64,000 nt of DNA, taken from contig NZ_JAIUDQ010000007.1 of assembly GCF_020164435.1 (NCBI RefSeq), positions 62,001-126,000 of the forward strand, written 5' to 3'. Position 1 is the first letter of the stretch; each line of letters starts with the position of its first letter. Source of the DNA: Phyllobacterium lublinensis (lineage in GTDB: Bacteria > Pseudomonadota > Alphaproteobacteria > Rhizobiales > Rhizobiaceae). A program made the translations under genes and the position numbers. Positions 54,815 to 64,000 of the stretch are shown here, piece by piece. The notes below the pieces were generated by a model. That model saw only the letters and a list, made by a program, of their open reading frames with translations. It was not told the origin of the DNA and made no database searches.

Positions 54815-57649
54815 CTAGTTCCCCAACCGTTCGAGGAGGTCAGGCACATGCACCTGATCCGACTTGTAGTTGCCAGTCAGCATGTACATGACGATGTTGA
54901 TGCCGGTGCGATAGGCGTAGGTGCGCTGCATGGGGTCATTGGGTATCGTTGGCAGCAGAGGCGACCCATCAGCATTTATGGCCCATGCACCGGCAAAATC
55001 ATTCCCGGTTATCATGATCGGCGTAACGCCATCACCGGCGCGCACTGGCCGGTCGGCGCGGGTCTCAGTCGAAAGTGATGCCTGAACCCAAAGCGGGCTA
55101 CCGCGGTACCGCCCGGGGAAATCCTGCAGTATGTAAAAGGATTTTGTTAGAACGTGATCGCTTGGGACCGGTTCGAGCGGCGGTATGTTGAGACCTCCGA
55201 GGATATCCCTCAACCTTTGATTGGACGGTGTCGTCGAATTATCGAAGTTGATTGCCGCCGCATCCTGGTCGCGGGTATCGAAAAGTACGGTTCCACCCTG
55301 CTGCATATAGGCGTCGATCTTGGCGATGGCTTCCGGAGACGGCATTCGGGCTGCGGCATCGATCGGCCAGTAGATCAGGGGAAAGAACGCAAGTTCGTCG
55401 GTTGCCAGATCAACGCCGATAGGTTCACCGGGCTCCAGTGCGGTGCTGTCGGTGAGGGCCCTGGACAGGCCGGAGAGTCCCGCCTTGCTGACGTCGTCTA
55501 CAGCTCTATCTCCGGTTATAACGTAGGCGAGATGGGTGACATTAACCGCCTCAAGGACGAATTGATCGCCGGATTTACTATCATTTTGCTGGGCAAGAGC
55601 GGGTGGCGGCCCAAAGCCCGGAACGGCCACCAGCGCCAGTATGGCCAAGGATGCGGCGACGCTCGCAGGGCGTATGCGTCGGCGCAAATGGCCACCGAGC
55701 CACAGGATTGCGATTGCATCCAGGGCAAGCAGCAGTGACGCGAGCGCAAAAAGCGGCCCGCGAAGCGGTACCGATTCATCGACCGCGTATCGGGCGGTCA
55801 TCACGGGCATCGTCAGTTCCGGTCTTATCAGCGGTTTGATTTCGCCATCCGGCTTGAACAGGTTGAACGCCATCATGGCATCCTCGACACCGTAGAAGCC
55901 GGGCGGATTATCAAAGCTCACAGGCGGGATTGTGCCGCTTCTGATCAGCAAGGGCTTGGTATCTCCATTTGGCGGCACCAGTGTGCCTTCGGCACTCAGC
56001 GTAAGGTATGGCGGCAAGGCGGCAGAGCCACTTTCGCGCGTATCGCCTGCTGCGGGTCCGGAACTGTTGGACAATGAGATGATACGGTGCAGCATGTCGA
56101 CAAAACTGCCGCTTATCGGCAGATTCGACCAGGTTGCTTCCGGGGTGACGTGAAACAGTACAAGCTGGCCGCGCTGGCGCGCCTCTCCGGTTACAAGGGG
56201 GGTGCCGTCCGCTAGATTGGCCCAGCTCTTGTCGTAAAGGTCGGCCGAAGGCTCGGCGAGCACTTGCCGCGTCACCGTTACATCCTGCGGGGTTGGCAAC
56301 CCCCCAAACGGGCCGTTTTCCGGGAATGCGGCGACGGGCTGCGATTCCTTCCAGGACAGGGTTCCGCCCAAGGATCGTTCGCCCTTGCGCAGCGTTACGG
56401 GCAAGAGGGGATCGAGTTCGCTATTGCCCGCCAGGCGTGGTCCGGCAAAGCGCACCAGCGTGCCGCCCTTGTTGATCCAATCCGACAATATCTGTTCTGT
56501 TTCCGCGGGAAGCTTGCCGATATCGGCCATGATGACAACCGACGGTTTCTGCTCCAGCAGTTCCGGTACCGCCCGCACCAGTTCTGCATTACGTGGGCGC
56601 AGGAGATCAGCAAAGGGCTCAAGAGCCCGTGAAATGTAGTAGAGCGGCGAAAGCAGCGGCTGGGAAATATCCGCTTCCGATCCGGAAATGAGGGCAACCC
56701 GCCGCCGTTTATTGTTGTCGTCAATCAGGTAGGTTCCGCCGGCCTGGGCGGTTCCATCAACCCGCAACGTATGGAAATCGTTGCGTAATTCAAACGGTGC
56801 ATTGATGACGGCCTCGGCAGTTGCCTCGCCAGCGCCAAAAACAAGACCCGTCTCCGCGATACGGCGGCCCTTTTCATCGAAGGCGCCGATGGTGACGCCG
56901 CTCTGGCCGCGATCATTGCCTGGCCGTACTGCGCGGACCGTCAGACCGTTTGCATTGTTCACGGCTTGGCGTATGGCAACCAGCGACGAGATCGACGGCT
57001 CATACCATATCATGGACGCAACGCCTGCATCCTGGAGCGATTGGAGCGCTTCTGCCGATCGGGGCGTGTCGACGCCGTCGTTCAGATAGGCAATTCGCGT
57101 TCCGGAAACGTTTGCTAGGGCTGTTTTCAGGCGCGCAAAAGCAGCCGGACGATCAACGGGAATCGGGCGCACCGTCAACGCCCTTAGCCGCTCCAGTGCG
57201 GCATTGGCATCGAAGGGGCCAATGTCTGCATTGGCTTTTTCGGCCGTGCCGAGGATGTAGATGAGCGCGCCCGCATGAGCCGCATCAGCAATCAGCCGTT
57301 CTGCTGTTTCCTTGCGCGCGATCCATTCCTCGTTTGAAGACCAGCCATTATCGAGCAGGATGGCGACAGGTTCCTTCCCCGTCAGCGTTTCGGGGCGCGG
57401 GTTCCAGATGGGTTCGGACAGCGCCAGAATGACAAAGGCGGCAAGCAGGAGTCGCAGCAAAGTCAGCCACCACGGGCTCTTGTTCGGTGTTTCTTCCTTC
57501 TTGAGCAACTGCGCCAGGATTTTGAGCGGTGGGAAGATTTCCTTCATTGGCCGAGGCGGGGTCACCCGCAGCAGCCACCAGATAAGCGGAAGGATGACCA
57601 GGCCGAGAAGGATAGCAGGGGCGCCAAATGCAAGCGGGAGAGCACTCAT
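54815..57649 (-). CDS. BatA-like membrane protein with DUF4159 domain
   Basis: A 944-residue membrane protein. The N-terminus (FGAPAILLGLVILPLIWWLLRV, then a second segment near 65-85) is the BatA/aerotolerance regulator anchor; a VWA-like region follows (VAILLDNGWSSNEEWI); a mid-protein membrane pair lies near 660-710; the C-terminal 210 residues are DUF4159 (FVLEAVNVTHLAYVI, ending LTGNYKSDQVHVPDLLERL). Its start overlaps the DUF58 stop (ATGA). Confidence 0.85.
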   Translation of the reverse strand: MSALPLAFGAPAILLGLVILPLIWWLLRVTPPRPMKEIFPPLKILAQLLKKEETPNKSPWWLTLLRLLLAAFVILALSEPIWNPRPETLTGKEPVAILLDNGWSSNEEWIARKETAERLIADAAHAGALIYILGTAEKANADIGPFDANAALERLRALTVRPIPVDRPAAFARLKTALANVSGTRIAYLNDGVDTPRSAEALQSLQDAGVASMIWYEPSISSLVAIRQAVNNANGLTVRAVRPGNDRGQSGVTIGAFDEKGRRIAETGLVFGAGEATAEAVINAPFELRNDFHTLRVDGTAQAGGTYLIDDNNKRRRVALISGSEADISQPLLSPLYYISRALEPFADLLRPRNAELVRAVPELLEQKPSVVIMADIGKLPAETEQILSDWINKGGTLVRFAGPRLAGNSELDPLLPVTLRKGERSLGGTLSWKESQPVAAFPENGPFGGLPTPQDVTVTRQVLAEPSADLYDKSWANLADGTPLVTGEARQRGQLVLFHVTPEATWSNLPISGSFVDMLHRIISLSNSSGPAAGDTRESGSAALPPYLTLSAEGTLVPPNGDTKPLLIRSGTIPPVSFDNPPGFYGVEDAMMAFNLFKPDGEIKPLIRPELTMPVMTARYAVDESVPLRGPLFALASLLLALDAIAILWLGGHLRRRIRPASVAASLAILALVAVPGFGPPPALAQQNDSKSGDQFVLEAVNVTHLAYVITGDRAVDDVSKAGLSGLSRALTDSTALEPGEPIGVDLATDELAFFPLIYWPIDAAARMPSPEAIAKIDAYMQQGGTVLFDTRDQDAAAINFDNSTTPSNQRLRDILGGLNIPPLEPVPSDHVLTKSFYILQDFPGRYRGSPLWVQASLSTETRADRPVRAGDGVTPIMITGNDFAGAWAINADGSPLLPTIPNDPMQRTYAYRTGINIVMYMLTGNYKSDQVHVPDLLERLGN

Positions 57650-58560
57650 GTGGGTCCTCCCTGATAACCGATACTGGCGGTCATGTTCATGTGAACCGAT
57701 ACAAGGGCATCAGAAGCCAGCCGGTCCGTGCGGTTGGTAGTGTAGCTCCAGCCAATTCTTTTGCAAAAGGAACTGAGCGTATCGCGGCGGGCAAAAAACA
57801 GACGCCTGTAATCTTCGGCGTAATCCTGGGCCCGACCAAAGGTCAGCGATGTCCCGTTTTCTGGATCGATGAACTCCGTCCGTCGCCGATAGGGAAATTC
57901 TTCTTCAGCCGGATCGTACACCTCAATCAGATGGGCGCGCGCGCCGTCATGGGCGAGCTTCTGCAGGACTGTGAGCGTCTCCTCGACAGGGTCGAGAAAA
58001 TCGCTGACGATGACAACGTCGGAAAACCGGCGAACCTTGCTGAGATCGGGCTTGGGGGCGAGGATGGCAGTGTGCGAAAGCAGGGTTGCCAGGCGCTCGG
58101 CGCCATTTCTGGCCGACGAAGGGTCGGTTACCCCGGGAAACCCGATACGCTCACCGCTGCGTGACAAAAGCTCGGCCAATGCAAGGACAAGAACGAGCGC
58201 ACGTGACTCCTTCGATACCTGCGCCTGTTCTGACTTGTACAGCATCGATGGCGATGGATCGGACCACAGCCATACGGTGTGTGCAGCCTCCCATTCCTGA
58301 TCGCGGATATAGGTGCGATCGTCACGGGCTGACCTGCGCCAGTCAATTCGTGCCACGGCTTCACCCTCTGTGTAGGGGCGAAACTGCCAGAAACTTTCGC
58401 CGACACCACTTTTGCGCCGGCCATGCCAACCTGTATTAACGGTATTGAGGATACGACGCGCCTCGACGAGAAGATCCGGGAGAAGGGCCGCACGCTGGCG
58501 GGCTCGCGCCAACGCGTCACCCGTGTCGGTCCGCCGAACCTGCTCGCCAATGGCTGCCAT
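57646..58560 (-). CDS. DUF58-domain protein
   Basis: A 304-residue protein with the DUF58 signature FRPYTEGEAVARIDWRRSARDDR and a following VWA-like half (TVWLWSDPSPSM, VVIVSDFLDP) that keeps a partial metal-ion site. DUF58 proteins are regular partners of MoxR ATPases. The ATG shares its A with the moxR stop codon (TAATG), so translation is tightly coupled. Confidence 0.9.
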   Translation of the reverse strand: MAAIGEQVRRTDTGDALARARQRAALLPDLLVEARRILNTVNTGWHGRRKSGVGESFWQFRPYTEGEAVARIDWRRSARDDRTYIRDQEWEAAHTVWLWSDPSPSMLYKSEQAQVSKESRALVLVLALAELLSRSGERIGFPGVTDPSSARNGAERLATLLSHTAILAPKPDLSKVRRFSDVVIVSDFLDPVEETLTVLQKLAHDGARAHLIEVYDPAEEEFPYRRRTEFIDPENGTSLTFGRAQDYAEDYRRLFFARRDTLSSFCKRIGWSYTTNRTDRLASDALVSVHMNMTASIGYQGGPT

Positions 58561-59567
58561 TACAGAGCAACCTTGGTCAGGTTGGCTATGACATCGCGAA
58601 CGTTCATTCCATCGGCGCGAGCAGCAAAGGTCAGCGCCATACGATGCTGAAGTACCGGCTCGGCGAGCGCCTTCACATCATCCACCGAAGGAGCAAGGCG
58701 GCCGTCGTAAAGCGCGCGGGCGCGCGAGCAGAGCATCAGGGCCTGGCTGGCGCGCGGCCCCGGACCCCATGATATGAATTTTCTTGCAATCTCGTTGTCA
58801 GCGCCAGGACGTGCGGAGCGCACCAGTTTGAGAATGGCATCGACGACGCCTTCCGGCACCGGCATGCGCCGGATCAACTGCTGCATCTCGCGAAGTCGAT
58901 CCGCATCGATGATCGTCTCCGCCGTTGCTTCGGACACACCCGTGGTTTCAAGCAGAACACGTCTTTCTGCTTCAAGTTCCGGATAGAGAATATCGATCTG
59001 CATGAGGAACCGGTCGAGCTGTGCCTCCGGCAGCGGGTAGGTTCCCTCCTGCTCCAGCGGGTTCTGCGTCGCCAGGACGTGGAAAGGCTGGGGTAGATCA
59101 TGGCGTTCGCCCGCAATCGTTACGTGATACTCCTGCATCGCCTGCAACAGCGCCGATTGCGTACGCGGCGATGCGCGGTTGATTTCGTCAGCCATTAGCA
59201 GCTGGGCAAAGACCGGCCCTTTGACATAGCGGAAATAGCGTTTGCCATTATCATCCTGTTCCATGACCTCCGATCCGAGAATATCGGATGGCATGAGGTC
59301 GGGCGTGAACTGGATGCGGCGCTCGTCGAGCCCGAGTACAGTCCCCAAGGTCTCCACCAGCTTCGTCTTGGCCAGCCCCGGGACACCAACCAGAAGCGCA
59401 TGCCCGCCGGCCAGCAAAGCCACGAGCGTTCGTTCTATGACACTTTCCTGACCGAAGATGACGGTGCCGATACCCCCCCTTATCTTGGCAATGTCGGCCA
59501 GTGCGCGTTCCGCCTCGGCGATCATGGCCTTGGGATCGGATGTTGCCTCGGGTTTAATCAGGGTCAT
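58560..59567 (-). CDS. MoxR-family AAA+ ATPase
   Basis: A 335-residue AAA+ chaperone-like ATPase. Walker A GVPGLAKTK, Walker B LLMADEINRA, sensor 1 ATQNPLEQEGTYPLPEAQLDRF, and the lid domain at the end are all present. MoxR proteins are thought to insert cofactors or mature VWA-containing complexes. First gene of an overlapping operon with DUF58, DUF4159 and the large membrane protein; divergent from the DUF1285 gene. Confidence 0.93.
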   Translation of the reverse strand: MTLIKPEATSDPKAMIAEAERALADIAKIRGGIGTVIFGQESVIERTLVALLAGGHALLVGVPGLAKTKLVETLGTVLGLDERRIQFTPDLMPSDILGSEVMEQDDNGKRYFRYVKGPVFAQLLMADEINRASPRTQSALLQAMQEYHVTIAGERHDLPQPFHVLATQNPLEQEGTYPLPEAQLDRFLMQIDILYPELEAERRVLLETTGVSEATAETIIDADRLREMQQLIRRMPVPEGVVDAILKLVRSARPGADNEIARKFISWGPGPRASQALMLCSRARALYDGRLAPSVDDVKALAEPVLQHRMALTFAARADGMNVRDVIANLTKVAL

Positions 59568-59690
59568 GGGCTTACCTCGCCGCTGGTATCTGCTCAGAGT
59601 CTTTCTTAAATGAATCTAAATCACTATGACATGCAGACAAGCGGTCCAACGTTGACTATTTCGTGACGTCTACAGAAAAAAGGGCAAGCT

Positions 59691-60299
59691 ATGGCTGAAA
59701 CAGAAAGCAGTTTGCAGAGCCCAGGCGGACTTGAGGCGCTGATTTCACGCGCGGCGACTCAAGGCAAAGGCCTGCCACCCGTCGACAAATGGAATCCTGA
59801 CTTTTGTGGCGATCTCGATATGGAAATCAAAGCTGACGGTACGTGGTTCTACATGGGCACGCCTATCGGCCGGCAAGCGTTGGTGCGCCTCTTCTCCACG
59901 GTCCTGCGCAAGGACAGTGATGGAAGGACATATCTGGTGACCCCCGTCGAGAAAGTGGGCATAAGCGTTGAGGATGCGCCTTTTCTGGCAGTGGAACTCA
60001 ACGTATCGGGCCAGGGCCGGGAACAGATCATGACGTTTCGCACGAATGTGGGCGATGTTGTTGAAGCCAGCGTTGACAATCCCTTGCGCTTTGTCATCGA
60101 TGAGGCCAATGGCGGGCTGAAGCCATACGTCCTTGTCAGGGGGCGGCTGGAGGCGCTGCTTGCACGGCCGGTCATGTACGAACTGGTCAGTCACGGGGAA
60201 GACATCGCTGTCGATGGCGAAACCATGTTCGCGGTGCAGTCGGGCGGCGAGATCTTCCCAATCATGCCTGCGGCTGAACTGGAAAAGCAAAGCCTATGA
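59691..60299 (+). CDS. DUF1285-domain protein
   Basis: A 202-residue protein matching DUF1285, with the KWNPDFCGDLDMEIKADGTW start and the YLVTPVEKVGISVEDAPF motif. Structure in this family is a barrel-like double domain; function unknown. Commonly found beside the MoxR operon in Rhizobiales. Its stop overlaps the start of the Nudix gene (ATGA), so it leads a three-gene operon. Confidence 0.87.
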   Translation: MAETESSLQSPGGLEALISRAATQGKGLPPVDKWNPDFCGDLDMEIKADGTWFYMGTPIGRQALVRLFSTVLRKDSDGRTYLVTPVEKVGISVEDAPFLAVELNVSGQGREQIMTFRTNVGDVVEASVDNPLRFVIDEANGGLKPYVLVRGRLEALLARPVMYELVSHGEDIAVDGETMFAVQSGGEIFPIMPAAELEKQSL

Positions 60300-60943
60300 T
60301 TCTATCGCAACCCGGAACTCTCGAATCTGGATTCTCCGCCCGGGCATTTGCTCGCCGTGTCGCGGTCAAGGGCAACGAAACGCTGGACAAGGATCACGGC
60401 GATCATCTGCTCAATCCGGATCTGGATGCCTTGATCGCTGCAAATCCGCTGCGGGATGCTGCTGTGCTGGTCCCGATCGTTGATCGCGGCGATGAAGCAA
60501 GCGTCATTCTCACGCTGCGCACGGCCAATATGCGCAAGCATTCTGGTCAAGTGGCCTTTCCCGGTGGGGCGATTGACCCTGAAGATGACTATCAGCCCGA
60601 GAAAGCGGCGTTACGCGAGACCCACGAGGAAATTGGACTCGAAGGGCGCCACGTCGAACTCATCGGGCGTTTGCCGCGCTATTTGACAACGACCGGGTAC
60701 TCCATAACGCCTGTCCTGGGATTGGTGCATCCGCCTTTTGAACTGGCGGTAAATCCGGCCGAGGTCGCCGACGTTTTCGAAGTGCCGTTGTCGTTCTTGA
60801 TGGATCCTGCCAATCATCGCCGGGAGAGCCGCATATGGCAGGACAAGGAACGGTTCTATTACACCATGCCGTTTGGCGATCGATTCATCTGGGGCGTTAC
60901 CGCAGGAATCATTCGCACGCTTTATGAAAGGCTCTATGCTTGA
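60296..60943 (+). CDS. CoA pyrophosphatase-type Nudix hydrolase
   Basis: A 215-residue Nudix enzyme of the NudL/CoA pyrophosphatase group. The box GAIDPEDDYQPEKAALRETHEEIGL is complete, and the preceding MRKHSGQVAFPGG (the NuCoA-like motif) indicates CoA derivatives as substrate. Overlaps both neighbours in the operon. Confidence 0.88.
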   Translation: MILSQPGTLESGFSARAFARRVAVKGNETLDKDHGDHLLNPDLDALIAANPLRDAAVLVPIVDRGDEASVILTLRTANMRKHSGQVAFPGGAIDPEDDYQPEKAALRETHEEIGLEGRHVELIGRLPRYLTTTGYSITPVLGLVHPPFELAVNPAEVADVFEVPLSFLMDPANHRRESRIWQDKERFYYTMPFGDRFIWGVTAGIIRTLYERLYA

Positions 60944-62211
60944 GCATACCTGTTTCCATAGCCGACAGAGCCCCGTGGCTCAAAGATGCGTCCCTGCAAA
61001 AGCTGCTGGCAGTGCTGTCCACACAGGGGGAGGGAGCACGTGTCGTTGGCGGTGCTGTAAGGAACACGCTCCTCGGCCAGCCTGTCGGCGATCTCGATAT
61101 TGCGACCACGTGTTTACCGGAGGAAACCGCGCGGCGCGCACTAGAGGCTGGTTTTAAGGTTGTACCGACCGGTATCGAGCACGGTACCGTGACGGTGATT
61201 GCGGAAAAGCACCCCTATGAGGTTACGACCCTGCGGGTTGATGTCGATACCGATGGCCGCCACGCAGAAGTCGCCTTCGGGCGCGATTGGCAAGTGGATG
61301 CGCGGCGGCGCGATTTCACCATCAACGCGCTTTATGTCGAGGCCGACGGGACGATCATCGATCCCGTCGGGGGCCTGGCCGACATCGAAAGCCGTATGCT
61401 ACGGTTTATCGGCGATCCTGAGCAACGCATCCGGGAGGATTATCTGCGCATCCTGAGGTTCTTCCGCTTTTTTGCCTGGTATGGAAAAGGACGTCCAGAA
61501 AGCGAAGGGCTGAAGGCTTGCGCCCGATTGAAGGATGGTCTCGCCCGCCTTTCGGCCGAGCGGGTTTGGTCGGAATTGAAGAAGCTTCTGGCTGCGCCCG
61601 ATCCTTCACGTGCCCTTCTCTGGATGCGACAGGCGGGCGTTCTGACCGCGATCCTGCCGGAGAGCGAGAAATGGGGAATCGATGCGATCCACGGCCTTGT
61701 GAAAACCGAGCAGGATCTTCACTGGGATGTCGACCCGCTCTTGCGCCTTGCAAGCATGATACCGCCGAGCACCGAACGCATTGACGAACTCGCGTCACGT
61801 CTGAAACTTTCAAACAATGAGCGTGATCGGCTCAACAACTGGGCAACCACGCCGCCGCCGCAACCTGAAATCTCCGAGGCAGGATTTGCCAAGAAGCTTT
61901 ACCGGGGCAACGACCAGGGCATGGGTGACCGCCTCCGGCTTTCACTTGCCTCGGCTCGCGCTGACGCAATCAACGATAACGCCGCGATGATGCGTGCCGG
62001 ACATCTTTCGAAGCTGCTGACTTTCCTGGAGAGTTACGAACGGCCCAAATTTCCGCTGTCTGGCGGCGACATCCTTGACAGCGGACTGGACAAAGGACCT
62101 GCAATTGGCGAAGTGCATCGCGCGCTTGAAGATGAATGGATCCAATCAGGCTTCACCCTTACGCGCGATGATCTGCTTGCCAAAATTCCCGGTTATGTGG
62201 GGAAAGCCTGA
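60940..62211 (+). CDS. cca: CCA tRNA nucleotidyltransferase
   Basis: A 423-residue class II enzyme adding or repairing the tRNA 3' CCA end. Nucleotidyltransferase motif RVVGGAVRNTLLG followed by the metal-binding DLDIATT, RRRDFTINALY, and the helical RNA-binding part after 200. It starts with TTG overlapping the TGA of the Nudix gene. The same operon joins CoA and tRNA housekeeping with DUF1285. Confidence 0.93.
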   Translation: MSIPVSIADRAPWLKDASLQKLLAVLSTQGEGARVVGGAVRNTLLGQPVGDLDIATTCLPEETARRALEAGFKVVPTGIEHGTVTVIAEKHPYEVTTLRVDVDTDGRHAEVAFGRDWQVDARRRDFTINALYVEADGTIIDPVGGLADIESRMLRFIGDPEQRIREDYLRILRFFRFFAWYGKGRPESEGLKACARLKDGLARLSAERVWSELKKLLAAPDPSRALLWMRQAGVLTAILPESEKWGIDAIHGLVKTEQDLHWDVDPLLRLASMIPPSTERIDELASRLKLSNNERDRLNNWATTPPPQPEISEAGFAKKLYRGNDQGMGDRLRLSLASARADAINDNAAMMRAGHLSKLLTFLESYERPKFPLSGGDILDSGLDKGPAIGEVHRALEDEWIQSGFTLTRDDLLAKIPGYVGKA

Positions 62212-62394
62212 TCAGGCGGCTCGGCCTTTCTCGGGCTGAATATTCGCCTTGATCGTTTCAAGCATCTGCTCACGAATAACGCCTTCGCCGTGGGTCTCGC
62301 GAAGATGTTCTGTGGCGCGGCGGATGATTTCAGCTTCGGTGTCGTGACGTGTGTGCCACTGGCAACCGGGAACAATGCAATGAAGCTCTTTCAT
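62212..62394 (-). CDS. DUF1059-domain small protein
   Basis: A 60-residue protein with the DUF1059 pattern MKELHCIVPGCQWHTR and HDTEAEIIRRATEHLRETHG; the Cys and His residues suggest a metal site. GGGAG sits a suitable distance before ATG 62394; the longer open frame to 62490 is not needed. Its stop directly abuts the cca stop. Function unknown. Confidence 0.82.
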   Translation of the reverse strand: MKELHCIVPGCQWHTRHDTEAEIIRRATEHLRETHGEGVIREQMLETIKANIQPEKGRAA

Positions 62395-62522
62395 GGCCTT
62401 TTCTCCCTGTTGTGAGCCCGCAAACATTTGCCTGACGCGCTCGCTCGACAAGGCGCGGCCTTCACCGCACCAGCAAGCATCATAACGCATCGATGCGAAG
62501 TTTGATCCCTAAAAATACCGGA

Positions 62523-63437
62523 TCAGGGCCATTTGACTGTCGGCGGCATAGAGGAAAGTATTGAATCGACGTTGCCTCCGGTTTTCAGTCCGAAGATCGT
62601 GCCGCGATCGTAGAGCAGGTTGAACTCCACATAGCGGCCGCGTCGAACAAGCTGTTCCTGACGGTCCGCGTCGGTCCAATCGCGATTGAAATTCTGGCGT
62701 ACGAGATAGGGGTAGACAACTGAGAAGGCCCTACCAACATCGCGTGTAAAATTGAAATCGGCGTCCCACCCGCCGTTCTCCTCCGAGGAATGGAGCCAAT
62801 CATAAAAGATACCGCCAGTCCCACGTGGTTCTTTGCGGTGGGGAAGGTAGAAATACTCGTCGCACCAGGCCTTGAACTTTTCATGATTGGCGACTGCCGC
62901 ATGCTTGTCGCAGACGAATTTCATCGCCTTGTGGAAGGCAACCGTATCGGAATCGTCCTGAGTGCGCTTGCGGTCAAGCACTGGCGTCAGGTCGGCGCCG
63001 CCACCAAACCACTGCCGTGTGGTAACCACCATGCGCGTGTTCATGTGTACCGCAGGCACAAAGGGGCTTTGCGGATGGGCAATCAAGGAAATGCCGGATG
63101 CCCAGAAACGCGGATCTTCATCGGCGCCCGGTATCTGCTTGCGAAATTCCTGGCTGAACTCGCCGTGCACCGTCGAGATATGAACGCCGACTTTCTCGAA
63201 TACACGTCCGTGCATGATGGACATGATGCCGCCTCCGCCCTTGCCTTGATCACGTTGCCACGGCGTTTGCTTGAACCGACCAGCAGCGCGATCCGACAGC
63301 GGTCCATCCAGCTCGTCTTCCAACTGTTCAAACGCTCCGCATATCTTGTCGCGCAGCTCTGCGAACCATGCGGTGGCGGCAGCTTTCTTGTCATCAAGCG
63401 CTTCTGGAAGAACGGCGGGAATATCGGGGCGGTCCAT
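62523..63437 (-). CDS. hemF: Oxygen-dependent coproporphyrinogen III oxidase
   Basis: A 304-residue aerobic heme-synthesis enzyme converting coproporphyrinogen III to protoporphyrinogen IX. Signature stretches [31 protein letters not shown] and [10 protein letters not shown] are diagnostic, and length fits. No iron or FNR-like site is obvious upstream. The radical SAM gene at 0.7 kb is not needed to explain this step. Confidence 0.96.
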   Translation of the reverse strand: MDRPDIPAVLPEALDDKKAAATAWFAELRDKICGAFEQLEDELDGPLSDRAAGRFKQTPWQRDQGKGGGGIMSIMHGRVFEKVGVHISTVHGEFSQEFRKQIPGADEDPRFWASGISLIAHPQSPFVPAVHMNTRMVVTTRQWFGGGADLTPVLDRKRTQDDSDTVAFHKAMKFVCDKHAAVANHEKFKAWCDEYFYLPHRKEPRGTGGIFYDWLHSSEENGGWDADFNFTRDVGRAFSVVYPYLVRQNFNRDWTDADRQEQLVRRGRYVEFNLLYDRGTIFGLKTGGNVDSILSSMPPTVKWP

Positions 63438-63592
63438 GGCAAAGAATCCTTTTTGAGGCGGACAGTATCACATCGGCTGTTTGCCAAAAGGCAGGTATGT
63501 TTACTCAAATATCAAATGCACAAAAAATGACTCGTTTTCTGCCGGAACTCTCCCTAGTCTCTGTCATTGTAGGGTTCAGTGAGGGATACGAG

Positions 63593-63865
63593 ATGGCCTC
63601 CAAAGCGCCCCGGTCGCAGTTTCCAAAGCCGCCGCTTGACGGCTTGCGCAAGAGATTGAAGGAAAGCCGCGAGGGCGCCAACCAGCAGCGTGGCGCATTT
63701 GTCAGGGAGAGCTTCCGATTGCCCCGACTGGCTGCACGCGAAAAGGCCCGCGAGTGGTTTGAGCAATACCCGAAAGCTGCCTATTGGACCGAAATCGAAA
63801 GCTGGTACGAGCGGCCCGGCGATATCATCGAGTTCACGATGCGCCGCCTACCAAATGCGGACTAA
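63593..63865 (+). CDS. Small basic hypothetical protein
   Basis: A 90-residue basic protein (FPKPPLDGLRKRLKESREGANQQ...) with a helical middle (LAAREKAREWFEQYP) and no recognised domain. GAGGGA lies about seven bases before the ATG. Divergent from hemF. No function can be given; composition looks like a real gene. Confidence 0.62.
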   Translation: MASKAPRSQFPKPPLDGLRKRLKESREGANQQRGAFVRESFRLPRLAAREKAREWFEQYPKAAYWTEIESWYERPGDIIEFTMRRLPNAD

Positions 63866-63938
63866 AAACAGCAAAAAACGAAGATTCAACAATAAAATTG
63901 ATGGCTTTCTTTAAAAAATTGATCAGTTGGAGGCAAAA

Positions 63939-64000
63939 ATGCTCCGATTCTCGGAGATTTATCAGATTTTCCGGCGTTCACGCAGAATTTCTATCAATCA
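63939..64000 (+). CDS. Start of a gene leaving the window (partial)
   Basis: An ATG with an excellent GGAGG five bases upstream opens a frame that runs to the window edge without a stop (MLRFSEIYQIFRRSRRIS...). Only about 20 codons are visible, so no product can be named. Basic, amphipathic start. Confidence 0.45.
   Translation, partial: MLRFSEIYQIFRRSRRISIN

Noticed and set aside
62790..63530. 246-codon plus-strand frame across hemF
   Set aside because: Antisense shadow of hemF, whose motifs are unambiguous.
1..64000. CRISPR array, prophage or complete transposon
   Set aside because: No regularly spaced repeats, and no integrase, transposase or phage structural gene seen.

Overview
The window looks like chromosomal DNA of an alphaproteobacterium of the order Rhizobiales (Hyphomicrobiales), close to the Brucella/Phyllobacterium/Mesorhizobium group. 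The basis is gene content: CtrA, SciP, ChpT and an EipA (DUF1134) gene together, a fused TrpE(G) behind a Trp-codon leader, a PutA without its own DNA-binding domain beside an Lrp-type regulator, and ChoXWV choline uptake genes. I see no phage, conjugation module, complete insertion sequence or CRISPR array.

Layout. 0-2.7 kb: a translationally coupled radical SAM + LysE-type exporter pair on the 3' side of a tRNA-Met gene, a possible small island edge. 3-7 kb: two nucleotide-sugar type enzymes (Gfo/Idh/MocA oxidoreductase, DegT aminotransferase), a palindromic intergenic element, and mnmA. 7-13.7 kb: cell-cycle and envelope control block with sciP, a PqiA-like protein, a FliJ-like protein, ctrA, a stand-alone receiver protein, chpT, eipA and a membrane-anchored coiled-coil protein; the ctrA and chpT/eipA upstream regions are rich in GANTC (CcrM methylation) sites. 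13.7-20 kb: RNA methyltransferase, HugZ-like protein, SleB-type cell wall hydrolase, DUF930 protein, a methyltransferase/hydrolase pair and an SDR. 20-25.6 kb: dppABCDF-type peptide ABC transporter. 26-29 kb: choXWV-type choline/betaine transporter. 29.3 kb: thymidine kinase.

30-36.8 kb: five collinear, poorly characterised genes: a coiled-coil protein with a TelA-like layout, an unknown 383-residue protein, an AAA+ ATPase with a D-D Walker B, an unknown 428-residue protein coupled to it, and a DUF2333 membrane protein. This is the best candidate for an undescribed system. 37-42.5 kb: putR/putA and fhs. 42.5-45 kb: trpL attenuator and trpE(G). 45-52.7 kb: CDF transporter, Nudix hydrolases, a secreted hydrolase, leuA behind a Leu-codon leader peptide, metallophosphoesterase and GNAT genes. 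52.7-59.6 kb: a MoxR-DUF58-DUF4159-membrane protein operon. 59.7-64 kb: DUF1285-nudL-cca operon, DUF1059 gene, hemF, a small gene and the start of a gene that leaves the window.

Two amino-acid operons (trp, leu) carry leader peptides with competing hairpins, and both binding-protein-dependent transporters have a strong hairpin between binding-protein and permease genes. All functional calls come from reading motifs and family resemblance; no database search was run.
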